The notes below the pieces were generated by a model. It did no database searches, was not told the DNA's origin, and saw nothing but the letters and a program-made list of their open reading frames with translations. The translations under genes and the position numbers were made by a program. DNA of 64,000 nt from CAVZAB01 sp963773155 (GTDB lineage: Bacteria; Pseudomonadota; Alphaproteobacteria; Rhizobiales; Beijerinckiaceae), in NCBI GenBank assembly GCA_963773155.1, contig CAVZAB010000006.1, positions 124,001 through 188,000 of the forward strand, written 5' to 3'. Position 1 is the stretch's first letter, and each line of letters opens with the position of its first letter. Shown here piece by piece: positions 1-9,134 of the stretch.

Positions 1-1080
1 ACGCCGATCCGGTTTCGCGGTGTCGGCGGACCAATGATGCAGGCTCGGGGCATGACGAGTTTGTTCCCGCTTTCTGACATCGCCGTCATGGGCTTCTTGC
101 CGGTGCTAAGACATCTGCCGGTTCTAATCGAGCGGATTGGGCGCTGCGTCGCAGACATTGTCGCGTCGCCTCCCGATGTGCTGGTGCTGATCGACAGCCC
201 CGACTTCACCCACGCCGTGGCCCGAAGGGTACGTCGACGGTTGCCGCAATTGCCGATCATCGATTATGTCAGTCCGAGCGTTTGGGCCTGGCGGCCTGGC
301 CGGGCTCGGCGGATGCGGCGTTATGTCGATCACGTGCTGGCGCTGTTGCCGTTCGAGCCGGCAGCCCACCGGCGGCTCGGCGGCCCTGCCTGCACCTATG
401 TCGGCCATCCATTGATCGAGCGGTTGAACGAATTGCGGCCAGCCGGCGGCGATAGCGCGCGCCAAGCACCGGTACTGCTCGTCCTGCCCGGCTCACGGCG
501 GGCGGAAATCGAGGCTCTCATGGCCTGTTTCGGCATTGTCGCAGCACGGTTAAGCGCCGTCGTGCCCGAGCTTTCGATCGTGCTGCCGGCTGTCGATAGT
601 CAGGTGCCGCTGATCGAGCGGCTGGCCTCGGCCTGGCCGCGCAAGCCCGCGATCATCCGCGGCGAAGCGGCGAAATTCGCGGCTTTCCGGCAGGCCCGTG
701 CAGCGTTAGCAGCGTCTGGCACCGTCACGCTGGAACTCGCCCTTTCCGGCGTCCCGATGGTGGTCGCCTACCGAGTACCCAAACTGGAGGCAGCGTTGGC
801 GCGTCGGCTGATTCAGGTGCCCTCGATCGTCCTGCCGAATCTCATTCTCGGCGAAGCGGTAATCCCGGAGATGATTCAGGACGATTGCGATCCAGAAAGA
901 CTGGCCCCGGCGCTGCTCGCGTTGATGGTGCCGGGCAACGAGCGCCAGCGCCAGGTCGCGGCCCTGGCCCGGCTTGACCAGGCCATGCGGCTTGAGGGCG
1001 GTGTCACCCCTAGCGAGCTTGCTGCCCGCATCGTCCTCGGCTATGCGGCGAGAGATCGCTCAGCGCTTGCCGACCGGTAG
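1..1080 (+). CDS. lpxB: Lipid-A-disaccharide synthase, 5' end outside the window
   Basis: This is the C-terminal 359 residues of LpxB, the GT19 glycosyltransferase that joins UDP-2,3-diacylglucosamine and lipid X into the lipid A disaccharide at the inner membrane. The reading frame is open back to base 1, with RFRGVGGP visible before the first Met, so the true start lies upstream of the window. Family hallmarks are DSPDFTHAVARR, YVSPSVWAWRPGR, the LPGSRRAEI segment and the SGTVTLELAL donor-site loop. LpxB is usually about 380-395 residues, so only about 25-35 residues are missing. Its 3' end overlaps the 3' end of convergent gltA by 21 bases. Confidence 0.95.
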   Translation, partial: TPIRFRGVGGPMMQARGMTSLFPLSDIAVMGFLPVLRHLPVLIERIGRCVADIVASPPDVLVLIDSPDFTHAVARRVRRRLPQLPIIDYVSPSVWAWRPGRARRMRRYVDHVLALLPFEPAAHRRLGGPACTYVGHPLIERLNELRPAGGDSARQAPVLLVLPGSRRAEIEALMACFGIVAARLSAVVPELSIVLPAVDSQVPLIERLASAWPRKPAIIRGEAAKFAAFRQARAALAASGTVTLELALSGVPMVVAYRVPKLEAALARRLIQVPSIVLPNLILGEAVIPEMIQDDCDPERLAPALLALMVPGNERQRQVAALARLDQAMRLEGGVTPSELAARIVLGYAARDRSALADR

Positions 1081-2349
1081 ATAGTCGCGCCGCGGCGAGC
1101 CGGTATAGAGCTGACGCGGCCGGCCGATCTTTTGGCTCGGATCCTCGATCATTTCCTTCCATTGCGCGATCCACCCGACGGTGCGCGCGAGGGCGAACAG
1201 GACCGTGAACATCGAGGTCGGAAAGCCGATCGCCTTGAGGGTGATGCCGGAATAGAAATCGATGTTGGGATAGAGCTTCTTTTCGATGAAATAGCCGTCG
1301 TTGAGGGCGACCTTCTCGAGTTCGACGGCAACATCGAGTAGGGGATCGTCCTTGATGCCCAATTCGGCGAGGACCTCGTGCGTCGTCTTCTGCATGATTT
1401 TGGCGCGCGGGTCATAGTGTTTGTAGACGCGATGGCCAAAGCCCATCAACCGGAACGGATCGTTTTTGTCCTTGGCCCGCGCAATATAATGCGGGATCCG
1501 CTCGACGGAGCCGATTTCGGCGAGCATTTTGAGCGCCGCTTCGTTGGCGCCCCCATGCGCCGGTCCCCACAGGCAGGCGATGCCGGCGGCAATGCAGGCA
1601 AAGGGATTGGCCCCGGACGATCCGGCCAGTCGGACAGTCGAAGTCGAGGCATTCTGCTCGTGATCGGCATGCAGAATAAAGATCCGGTCGAGAGCCCGGG
1701 CCAGGATCGGATTGACCTTGTATTCCTCGCACGGCACCGCGAAGCACATGTTCAGAAAATTGGCGGTATAGCTCAGATTGTTCTTTGGATAGACGAAGGG
1801 TTGACCGATTGAATATTTGTAGGCCATCGCCGCCAGCGTCGGCATTTTTGCGATCATCCGCATCGAGGCAATCATTCGCTGGGTCGGATCGGAAATGTCT
1901 GTGGAATCGTGATAGAAGGCCGACAGCGCGCCGACGCAGCCGACCATCACCGCCATCGGGTGGGCGTCGCGCCGGAAGCCCTGAAAGAACCGGGCCATCT
2001 GCTCGTGCACCATTGTGTGGCGGGTGACCCGATAATCGAAATCAGCCTTCTGGGCCGCGGTCGGCAATTCGCCGTAAAGCAGCACATAGCAGGTTTCGAG
2101 GAAATCGCCGTGCTCGGCCAGTTGCTCGATCGGGTAGCCGCGATAGAGCAACACGCCCTCGTCGCCGTCGATATAGGTGATCTGCGATTCACAACTCGCG
2201 GTCGAGGTAAAGCCGGGGTCGTAGGTGAACCAGCCGGTCTCCGCATAGAACTTCGAAATGTCGATGACCGAAGGGCCGATCGAGCCGTTTTTTACCGGCA
2301 GGTCGAACGACTTGCCGTCCAGTTTGATAGATCCACCCGTCGCGCTCAT
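1060..2349 (-). CDS. gltA: Citrate synthase
   Basis: Type II (hexameric, NADH-sensitive class) citrate synthase, which condenses oxaloacetate and acetyl-CoA as the entry step of the TCA cycle. The protein has 429 residues, the normal size. Visible active-site segments are WGPAHGGANEAA (first catalytic His), GFGHRVYKHYDPR (second His) and NIDFYSGI (catalytic Asp). The frame is open further upstream, but I chose the ATG at 2349 because GAGGGG lies about 6 bases before it and the N-terminus MSATGGSIKLDGK fits the family. It follows gltX on the same strand with a gap of about 116 bases, and converges with lpxB, overlapping it by 21 bases. Confidence 0.96.
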   Translation of the reverse strand: MSATGGSIKLDGKSFDLPVKNGSIGPSVIDISKFYAETGWFTYDPGFTSTASCESQITYIDGDEGVLLYRGYPIEQLAEHGDFLETCYVLLYGELPTAAQKADFDYRVTRHTMVHEQMARFFQGFRRDAHPMAVMVGCVGALSAFYHDSTDISDPTQRMIASMRMIAKMPTLAAMAYKYSIGQPFVYPKNNLSYTANFLNMCFAVPCEEYKVNPILARALDRIFILHADHEQNASTSTVRLAGSSGANPFACIAAGIACLWGPAHGGANEAALKMLAEIGSVERIPHYIARAKDKNDPFRLMGFGHRVYKHYDPRAKIMQKTTHEVLAELGIKDDPLLDVAVELEKVALNDGYFIEKKLYPNIDFYSGITLKAIGFPTSMFTVLFALARTVGWIAQWKEMIEDPSQKIGRPRQLYTGSPRRDYLPVGKR

Positions 2350-2465
2350 ACTAGACCCCTCGCCGGCAGCTGCCGAACAGCCCAATTCTCGATCGCCTCC
2401 CTTCTATATTGCATTGCGGCGAAGAGCGAAATGGCTCCTTTGTTCACTTGGCGCAATATGTAAGA

Positions 2466-3893
2466 TCAGGCGACGGCCTGGTCAGCGAGCCGGCCCAGGC
2501 TCTCGTCGCGGCCGAGCACCTCGAACACGTCGAATATGCCGGGTGACGTGCTGCGTCCGGTGAGGGCCGCGCGCAGCGGCTGAGCCACCTGGCCGAGCTT
2601 GGCTTGCTGTTCGTTGGCATAAGCGCGCACCACAGCCTCGATGGCATCGGCGCGCCAGTCGGCCAGGGCCGCGAGGCGCGGCAGTAGCGCCGCTATATGG
2701 CTACGGCCGCTGTCAACTAGGATCTGCGTCGCCTTGGCATCGAGCGGGAGCGGTCTCGGGGCGAACAGAAAGGCGGCGCCGTCGACGAGCTCGACCAAGG
2801 TCTTGGCCCGTTCCTTCAGTCCCGGCAGGGCCTGCGCCAGCATCCGATGCCGCGCCGGTCTTTGCAGCTCCGCCGAAAGTTCCGGGCCGCCTTTGAGATA
2901 GGGCAGGGTGCTTTCGAGTTGCGCCAGCAATTCGGCATCCGAACTGGCACGCATGTAGTGGCCGTTCAGATTCTCGAGCTTGGCAAAATCGAAGCGCGAC
3001 GGAGAACGGCCGATTGCCGTCAGATCGAAGGCCGCAATCATTTCCTGGGTCGAGAAGAGTTCTTTCTCGCCGTGACTCCAGCCGAGCCGGACCAGATAAT
3101 TGCGTAGCGCCGCCGGCAGATAGCCCATGGCCCGATAGGCATCAACGCCTAGTGCGCCGTGCCGCTTCGACAATTTGGCGCCGTCGGCGCCATGAATCAG
3201 CGGAATGTGTGCCATCACCGGCACCTCCCAGTCGAACGCCTGATAGATGTGAGTTTGGCGCGCCGCATTGGTCAGATGGTCGTCACCGCGGATAATGTGG
3301 GTGATGTTCATGTCATGGTCGTCGATCACCACGGCGAGCATGTAGGTCGCCGTTCCATCCGAGCGCAACAGCACCAGATCGTCGAGATCTTTGTTGGCGA
3401 AGGTGACCCGGCCCTGAACCCGGTCATCGACGATAGTCGAACCTTCCTGCGGCGCCTTTAGGCGGATGACCGGCTCGACGCCGGCCGGCGCCAAGGCTGG
3501 GTCGCGGTCGCGCCAGCGACCGTCGTAGCGCGGTGGCCTGCCTTCGCGCCGCGCCACCTCGCGCATCGCCTCGAGCTCCTGTGGCGAGGCGTAGCAACGA
3601 TAGGCGCGCCCTTGCGCCAACAGGCGCATGGCCGCCTCGCGATGGCGCTGTGCGCGGGCGAATTGATGGATCACTTCGCCGTCCCAGGACAGCCCCAGCC
3701 AGCTCAGCCCGTCGATGATCGCCGCGATCGCGTCGGGGGTCGAACGTTCGCGATCGGTATCCTCGATCCGCAGCAACATCGTGCCGCCGCAATGGCGGGC
3801 GTAGAGCCAATTGAACAAGGCGGTGCGGGCGCCGCCAATATGGAGAAAGCCGGTGGGCGAGGGCGCAAAGCGCGTCACGACGGATTGGGACAT
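2466..3893 (-). CDS. gltX: Glutamyl-tRNA synthetase
   Basis: Class I aminoacyl-tRNA synthetase (475 residues) charging tRNA-Glu. The N-terminus RFAPSPTGFLHIGGARTALF carries the HIGH-type ATP signature, and KLSKRHG is the KMSKS-type loop. HIIRGDDHLTN and the C-terminal helical anticodon-binding domain are also recognisable. The frame stays open to an ATG at 3944, but that start has no ribosome site and would add 17 unconserved residues. The ATG at 3893 gives the standard MSQSVVTRFAPSPTG start. It lies between lexA and gltA, all on the minus strand. In many relatives comEC sits between lexA and gltX; here only about 140 bases separate them. Confidence 0.96.
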   Translation of the reverse strand: MSQSVVTRFAPSPTGFLHIGGARTALFNWLYARHCGGTMLLRIEDTDRERSTPDAIAAIIDGLSWLGLSWDGEVIHQFARAQRHREAAMRLLAQGRAYRCYASPQELEAMREVARREGRPPRYDGRWRDRDPALAPAGVEPVIRLKAPQEGSTIVDDRVQGRVTFANKDLDDLVLLRSDGTATYMLAVVIDDHDMNITHIIRGDDHLTNAARQTHIYQAFDWEVPVMAHIPLIHGADGAKLSKRHGALGVDAYRAMGYLPAALRNYLVRLGWSHGEKELFSTQEMIAAFDLTAIGRSPSRFDFAKLENLNGHYMRASSDAELLAQLESTLPYLKGGPELSAELQRPARHRMLAQALPGLKERAKTLVELVDGAAFLFAPRPLPLDAKATQILVDSGRSHIAALLPRLAALADWRADAIEAVVRAYANEQQAKLGQVAQPLRAALTGRSTSPGIFDVFEVLGRDESLGRLADQAVA

Positions 3894-4000
3894 GGCAAAT
3901 CTGCGGTTGATCGGCCGCCGTTGGGCAGCCGACGCGGCGAACATAGGGGATCAGGTCCTGTAGCACGCAGCGCGCTTGTGTAAAGGGCTCAGCCAACCAG

Positions 4001-4023
4001 GCCGGCTGGGAGTTCGAGCCGGC
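4001..4023 (-). terminator. Inverted repeat just after lexA, possible weak terminator
   Basis: GCCGGCT (4001-4007) and AGCCGGC (4017-4023) are perfect 7-base inverted arms around a 9-base loop. The repeat lies 10 bases beyond the lexA stop codon on the transcribed strand. There is no T-run after the stem, so intrinsic termination is doubtful. It may only stabilise the lexA mRNA 3' end. Confidence 0.3.
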
Positions 4024-4032
4024 GGCGCCGTC

Positions 4033-4743
4033 TCAATAGCGGCGGATGAGGCTGACCAGCCGGCCTTGGATCTTGACTCGGTCGGGGCCGAATATGCGAG
4101 TCTCGTAGGCGGGATTGGCGGCCTCTAGTGCAATCGAGGCGCCGCGCCGGCGCAGTCGTTTCAGCGTCGCTTCTTCTTCGTCGATCAGCGCTACAACAAT
4201 GTCGCCGGTATCGGCCGTGTCCTGGCGCTTGATGATCACAGTGTCGTTTTCGAAAATGCCTGCTTCGATCATCGAATCGCCACGCACTTCCAGCGCGAAA
4301 TGGTCGCCGCTCGCCAGGAATTCTGGCGGCACGGTAATCGTGTGGCTGCGCGTCTGGATGGCGGAAATCGGTGTGCCGGCGGCAATCCGGCCCATCACCG
4401 GTATGGCGACACTACGGATTGGCGCCTCCTCTTCACCAGCGGCGGCCATCGGCCGTATCCGGCCCAGATTGCCCTCGATTACGCTCGGCGCAAAACGCCC
4501 GTTGCGGGCAGGCCCGCTCGGCGTCGAGGATCCCGGCAACCGCAAAACCTCGAGCGCTCGCGCCCGGTTCGGCAATCGGCGAATGAAGCCACGTTCCTCC
4601 AGCGCCATGATCAGCCGGTGGATGCCGGATTTCGACCGCAGATCGAGCGCATCCTTCATCTCGTCGAAGGACGGCGGAACCCCGGACTCCTGCAGCCGCT
4701 CGTTGATGAAGCGCAACAATTCGCTTTGCTTCTTGGTCAGCAT
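4033..4743 (-). CDS. lexA: SOS repressor LexA
   Basis: LexA (236 residues) represses DNA-damage genes and cleaves itself when activated by RecA. Residues 1-65 form the winged helix DNA-binding domain (MLTKKQSELLRFI ... SKSGIHRLI). A linker leads to the Ala-Gly cleavage site in RIAAGTP. The S24 protease domain carries the catalytic Ser in VRGDSMIEAGI and the catalytic Lys in ATLKRL. The linker is longer than in E. coli LexA (202 residues), as is usual in alphaproteobacteria. An exact alphaproteobacterial SOS box lies 93 bases upstream, so autoregulation is expected. The upstream neighbour on this strand is moeA. Confidence 0.97.
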   Translation of the reverse strand: MLTKKQSELLRFINERLQESGVPPSFDEMKDALDLRSKSGIHRLIMALEERGFIRRLPNRARALEVLRLPGSSTPSGPARNGRFAPSVIEGNLGRIRPMAAAGEEEAPIRSVAIPVMGRIAAGTPISAIQTRSHTITVPPEFLASGDHFALEVRGDSMIEAGIFENDTVIIKRQDTADTGDIVVALIDEEEATLKRLRRRGASIALEAANPAYETRIFGPDRVKIQGRLVSLIRRY

Positions 4744-4835
4744 CGTCTCGCCCCACCTTGCTCACGCGCTTGGTAAGAATCACCATGCGCAAGACTGCAA
4801 GCAGCCCTTAAACAAATCATGAACAAACTCTATCC

Positions 4836-4850
4836 GTTCGTGTTGTGTTC
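4836..4850. promoter_or_regulatory. LexA operator (SOS box) of lexA
   Basis: The sequence GTTC-GTGTTGT-GTTC matches the alphaproteobacterial LexA consensus GTTC-N7-GTTC with no mismatch. It sits in the 157-base gap between the moeA stop (4901) and the lexA start (4743), where an autoregulatory operator is expected. The direct-repeat form, unlike the enterobacterial palindrome CTG-N10-CAG, independently supports the alphaproteobacterial assignment. Confidence 0.85.
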
Positions 4851-4900
4851 CGCAAGTAGTCCGGCGCGCCGTTTTGCCGACGTGACGCTGTCGGGCCGAA

Positions 4901-6121
4901 CTAAAGGCGGATGATCCGGCAGGCGCTGCCGGCCAAAGCCGAGCCGGCAAAGGGCGGGCGCACGATCAGGCAGCCGGCCTGTGCCAGGAGCCCGAGCATT
5001 GAGGAATCCTGCACGCCGAAAGCAGTGGCAACGGGCAGAGCGTCGAAGGGTCTCGCCAAGCTCGCCCGCAAGTAGTCCTGGCGAGCATCATTGGCGTCAA
5101 GCCCAGCGCCGAGGACGGCCGGTTCGGTCGGATCGGTGGCGGCTACGGGATCGCCGAGAAGGGCAAGAATCAAGGGCCGCAGGAAGATCAAGGCGCAGAC
5201 AATTGCCGAGACCGGATTGCCGGGCAGACCAAGCACCCGCATCTCGCCCAGCCGGCCGTGGATCAGCGGCTTGCCGGGCCGCATGGCAATCTTCCAGAAA
5301 TCGAGCTGCATGCCGCGCTCCAGCAGCACATTCTGAACGAGGTCATGATCGCCGACCGATGCGCCGCCGAGCGTTACCAGAATATCGGCAGCCGCGTGCT
5401 GCGCCCGCCCGACGGCCGCTGCCAAGGCGGCGGGATCGTCGCCGACAATCCCGTGGTAGAGCGCCTCACCGCCGGCCGCTTCGATCAGGCCGGCGACGGC
5501 AATCGCATTTGACGCGACAATTTGATCACGGCCAGGCGCCGCGCCAGGCTCGACCAATTCGTCGCCGGTGGCAACGATGGCCACGCGCGGCCTTTGAACC
5601 ACGCGCACGCTGGGATGGTTCATGGCGGCGGCAAGACCGAGTTCGACCGCGCCGAGCCGGGTTCCCGCGCTCAGCAAGGCTGCGCCGGCTGAAAAATCGA
5701 GGCCTTCGCGGCGAATGTGGCGACCTTCAGGCTCGCTCTGACGAGCCAGGATTTGCCCCGGCTCGGCGCTCACATCCTCCTGTAGCACGATGGTGTCGGC
5801 GCCAGCGGGGACCGGCGCGCCCGTAAAAATGCGCACCGCTTCGCCGGCGGCGAGCGCCTCGTCAAAGCCGTGGCCAGCCCGGCTTTCGCCGATCAATTGC
5901 AGCCGAATCGGCACCGTCCCGATATCGGCCGCGCGCACCGCATAGCCGTCCATGGAAGCTGCGGCAAAGGGCGGCTGCGAGCGGCGAGCGGCAAGCGGCT
6001 CAGCCAAAGTCCGGCCGAGGGCGATGGCAAGGGGAACCTTCTGCGGCGGCAGCGGCTGCGGCGCCGAGGCGAGGATGCGCGCTAGGGCTTCCTCGACCGA
6101 GAGCAGGCCGGCGCCAGTCAT
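4901..6121 (-). CDS. moeA: Molybdopterin molybdenumtransferase
   Basis: MoeA (406 residues) inserts molybdate into adenylylated molybdopterin, the last common step of molybdenum cofactor synthesis. Visible features are the N-terminal SMDGYAVRAADI, the FTGAPVPAGADTIVLQED segment, the MoaB/Mog-like core VAIVATGDELVEPG and TLGGASVGDHD, and the GLPGNPVSA loop. It starts with an ATGA overlap on the moaC stop, so the two are translationally coupled at the distal end of the trp-moa operon. Confidence 0.95.
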   Translation of the reverse strand: MTGAGLLSVEEALARILASAPQPLPPQKVPLAIALGRTLAEPLAARRSQPPFAAASMDGYAVRAADIGTVPIRLQLIGESRAGHGFDEALAAGEAVRIFTGAPVPAGADTIVLQEDVSAEPGQILARQSEPEGRHIRREGLDFSAGAALLSAGTRLGAVELGLAAAMNHPSVRVVQRPRVAIVATGDELVEPGAAPGRDQIVASNAIAVAGLIEAAGGEALYHGIVGDDPAALAAAVGRAQHAAADILVTLGGASVGDHDLVQNVLLERGMQLDFWKIAMRPGKPLIHGRLGEMRVLGLPGNPVSAIVCALIFLRPLILALLGDPVAATDPTEPAVLGAGLDANDARQDYLRASLARPFDALPVATAFGVQDSSMLGLLAQAGCLIVRPPFAGSALAGSACRIIRL

Positions 6122-6594
6122 CCGGTGCTGGTCCAGTCGCCCGACGCACCACCCGACTTCTCGAGCAGCCGAATACCCTCGATGTGCATGCCACGTTCGA
6201 GCGCTTTCGCCATGTCATAGATCGTCAGGCAGGCGACGCTTACGGCTGTCAACGCTTCCATTTCGACCCCAGTCTTGGCAGCGACCGAAACTGTCGCCGC
6301 CACCCTTATCCCGGGCAGCGTCTGGTCGGGTTCGAGCGTGATCGCGACATGCGAGAGGGCCAGCGGGTGGCAAAGCGGAATCAATTCATGGGTACGTTTG
6401 GCGGCCATAATGCCGGCGATGCGGGCGCAGCCGAGAACGTCGCCTTTCTTCATATTGCCGGCGACGATGGCAGCCAGGGTCGAAGGCATCATCACCACCC
6501 GTCCTTCGGCGCGCGCGAGCCGGTTGGTGGCGGGCTTGGCCGCCACATCGACCATGCGTGCCTCGCCGGCCTCATTGACATGGCTGAGGCTCAT
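6118..6594 (-). CDS. moaC: Cyclic pyranopterin monophosphate synthase
   Basis: MoaC (158 residues, normal size) turns 3',8-cyclo-7,8-dihydro-GTP into cyclic pyranopterin monophosphate, early in molybdenum cofactor synthesis. Signature segments are MVDVAAKPATNR, GNMKKGDVLGCARIAGIMAAKRT, the metal/phosphate-site HELIPLCHPL, TGVEMEALTAVS and the final LLEKSGGASGDW. It has ATGA overlaps with trpC before it and moeA after it, so it is part of one transcript with the tryptophan genes. Confidence 0.96.
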   Translation of the reverse strand: MSLSHVNEAGEARMVDVAAKPATNRLARAEGRVVMMPSTLAAIVAGNMKKGDVLGCARIAGIMAAKRTHELIPLCHPLALSHVAITLEPDQTLPGIRVAATVSVAAKTGVEMEALTAVSVACLTIYDMAKALERGMHIEGIRLLEKSGGASGDWTSTG

Positions 6595-7409
6595 GACGGC
6601 CCGCCGGCGCGCCCGGCGTTGCCGGTCAGGAGGATGCGGGCGGCCATTTCTACGTCGGCCTCGCGCATCAGACTCTCACCGACCAGGAAACTGCGCATGC
6701 CGGCCGCAGCCAGTCGCACGCAATCGGCATGGCTGGTAATGCCGCTTTCGCCAATGGCGATGCGACCGCGCGGCACCTTGGCCGTCAGTCGCTCGCTCGT
6801 TTCCAGGGAGACTTCGAAACTATGCAGGTCGCGGTTGTTGATACCAATCAGCCGCGTTTCTAGCCGCAGCGCGCGCGCCAATTCTGCCTCGTCATGGACT
6901 TCGACCAGAACATCCATGCCGAGATCATGGGCAGCCGCGTTGAGCGCCGCGGCTTCCGGGTCGCTGGTGCAGGCCATGATGATCAAGATGCAATCGGCGC
7001 CCCAGGCACGCGCTTCGAAGACCTGGTAGGGGTCGAACAGGAAATCCTTGCGCAGCGTCGGCAGGTGGGTTGCCTGACGGGCCGCGCTCAGGAAGGCCGG
7101 ACTGCCTTGGAACGATACGACGTCGGTCAAGACCGAAAGACATGCGGCGCCGCCACGTTCGAAGCTGACAGCCAATTGTTGAGGATCGAAATCGGTTCGG
7201 ATCACGCCCTTCGAGGGACTGGCCTTCTTGATCTCGGCAATGAGCGCAAAGCCGCCGGCCTCGAGCCGGGCCTGGATCGCCTTGGCAAAGCCGCGCGGCG
7301 GTGTCTGCGCCCTTGCGTGGCGCTCGAGCGCGTGGAATGGCATTCGTACCTTCGCCTCAGAAATCTCCCGCCGCTTGTAGGCTTCGATCTTGCGCAGAAT
7401 ATCGGCCAT
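6591..7409 (-). CDS. trpC: Indole-3-glycerol phosphate synthase
   Basis: TrpC (272 residues) is a monofunctional beta/alpha barrel that closes the indole ring in tryptophan synthesis. Recognisable positions are IAEIKKASPSKG (catalytic Lys), PTLRKDFLFDPYQ (general acid Lys), LVEVHDEAEL (Glu), IGINNRDLHSFEV and IAIGESGI. It is not fused to TrpF, as expected for alphaproteobacteria. The ATG at 7409 lies 4 bases beyond the restored trpD stop and its own stop overlaps the moaC start. Confidence 0.96.
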   Translation of the reverse strand: MADILRKIEAYKRREISEAKVRMPFHALERHARAQTPPRGFAKAIQARLEAGGFALIAEIKKASPSKGVIRTDFDPQQLAVSFERGGAACLSVLTDVVSFQGSPAFLSAARQATHLPTLRKDFLFDPYQVFEARAWGADCILIIMACTSDPEAAALNAAAHDLGMDVLVEVHDEAELARALRLETRLIGINNRDLHSFEVSLETSERLTAKVPRGRIAIGESGITSHADCVRLAAAGMRSFLVGESLMREADVEMAARILLTGNAGRAGGPS

Positions 7410-7413
7410 TGGC

Positions 7414-8443
7414 TCAGGGCTCCGCGTGGCTTTTGTTGGAGGAAGCCACGAGCCGATCGAGAACCGCCGCGGCGGCTCCCGAATTCGAGCGCCTGCCGGG
7501 CTGACTCGACGCCGACCCGCAGGGCCGACGCGGCACCGGCGACGACCAGGGCAGCTGCTGCATTGGCGACGGCTATGTCCCGATATGGGCCTTGTTCCCC
7601 GGCCAGGACCGCCCGCAGCGCCCGAGCATTGGCGTCCGGATCGCCGCCACGCAGATCGGCCAGCCGCGCGCGCGGCAAATCGAAATCTTCGGGCGTCAAG
7701 TCGAATGACCTAATGGCACCGGCCTCGAGCGCAACCACATGGGTCGGACCGGTCGTCGTGATTTCGTCGAGGCCATCCGAGCCATGGACCAGCCAGACCC
7801 GATCGGAACCGAGATTGCGCAGTACCCGGGCGAGCGGCTCCAGCCAGTTCGACGAGAATACGCCAACCAATTGCCGTCGTACGCCGGCCGGATTGGACAG
7901 CGGGCCGACGAGATTGAAGATTGTCCTTGCCCCCAATTCGACGCGCACCGGCGCGACATGGCGCATAGCGGCGTGATGGGTCTGGGCCATCATGAAGCCT
8001 ATTCCAGCCTCCGTCACACAGCGCGCGACGTGTTCCGGCGGGAGGCCGATTCTGACTTCGAGGGCGGCGAGAACGTCGGAGGCACCGGATTTCGAGGAGG
8101 CGGCGCGATTGCCGTGCTTAGCAACTTTGACTCCGCATGCGGCGACGATCAGCGCGGCAAGCGTCGAAACATTGTAAGAGCCCGAACCGTCACCGCCGGT
8201 TCCGACGACGTCGATCGCCGGGCCCAACAAATCGACCCGCAGCATCTTGGCCCGCAACGCGGTAACCGCACCGGTGATTTCCTCGACGGTTTCCCCCCGC
8301 ACCCTGAGCGCCGCAAGGAAGGCGCCGAGCTGTGCTGGCGTCACCTCGCCAGACAGAATCCGGTCGAAGGCCGCCTGCGCTTCACTCTGGCTGAGGCTTG
8401 CGCCGGTGAGAACCTTGGCGATGAGCGGCTTGAAATCCTCCAT
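7414..8443 (-). CDS. trpD: Anthranilate phosphoribosyltransferase, frameshifted near its 3' end
   Basis: TrpD transfers a phosphoribosyl group from PRPP to anthranilate. Signatures are DVVGTGGDGSGSYNVST, KHGNRAASSKSGASDVL and LVGPLSNPA. The start codon shares one base with the trpG stop (TGATG). As printed, the frame runs past its expected end into trpC. Removing one A in the GAATTC at 7481-7486 restores ALDSGAAAAVLDRLVASSNK followed by TGA at 7416-7414, giving about 342 residues, the family length, and a stop 4 bases before trpC. I therefore annotate one gene with a single-base insertion near 7484; without correction the last 20 or so residues are replaced by a long unrelated tail. Confidence 0.9.
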
Positions 8444-9069
8444 CAGGTCACCATGCCGAGGGCGCTGGCCTCGCGGCGCTCCTTGCGGTTCCAGGCCTCG
8501 GCAAGCCTGAGGAAATTGCCAACCAGTATCGCGCCGTTTTCGGAGGCAATGCTTTCGGGGTGGAATTGGACGCCGTGCACGGGCAGGGCACGATGCGACA
8601 GAGCCATGATCATGCCGTCGTCGCTCACGGCGGTAATCTGAAGCTCGGCCGGCAGGCTCGACCGGTCGACCACCAGCGAATGATAGCGGGTTGCCGAAAA
8701 GGCCGCGTTGAGACCAAAGAACAGCGTCTCGCCTGAATGGCGGATCTGCGAGATCTTGCCGTGCATCGGCAGCGGCGCGCGCACGATGCGGCCGCCGAAA
8801 ACGGCGCCGATCGCCTGGTGGCCGAGGCACACGCCGAGGACCGGAATTCGCGAAGCGGCGGCGCTGATCAGATCACAGCAGATGCCGGCCACCTGCGGCA
8901 CCCCCGGTCCGGGCGAAAGAACAATGGCGTCGGGCTCGTCGGCAAGTACCGCCGCAATGGTCACGTCGTCATTGCGATAAACGGCGAGCCGGGCGCCCAG
9001 CCCACCAAGGAGGTGGACCAGATTCCAAGTGAAACTGTCGTAATTGTCGATGACGGTGACACGAACCAT
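8443..9069 (-). CDS. trpG: Anthranilate synthase glutamine amidotransferase component
   Basis: TrpG (208 residues) is the class I glutaminase subunit that feeds ammonia to TrpE. Landmarks are VIDNYDSFTWNLVHLLG at the start, VLSPGPGVP, the nucleophile Cys in VLGVCLGHQAIG, and the His-Glu pair in GVQFHPESI. It sits between trpE and trpD, overlapping trpD by one base. The gap to trpE is 65 bases, the only sizeable gap within the trp genes, so trpG probably has its own ribosome site. Confidence 0.96.
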   Translation of the reverse strand: MVRVTVIDNYDSFTWNLVHLLGGLGARLAVYRNDDVTIAAVLADEPDAIVLSPGPGVPQVAGICCDLISAAASRIPVLGVCLGHQAIGAVFGGRIVRAPLPMHGKISQIRHSGETLFFGLNAAFSATRYHSLVVDRSSLPAELQITAVSDDGMIMALSHRALPVHGVQFHPESIASENGAILVGNFLRLAEAWNRKERREASALGMVT

Positions 9070-9134
9070 GCGGGTCCTGCGGTTCTACCAAGGCTAGCCT
9101 TTTCCGACGGCACGGCGGCTTCGTCAAGACGGAC

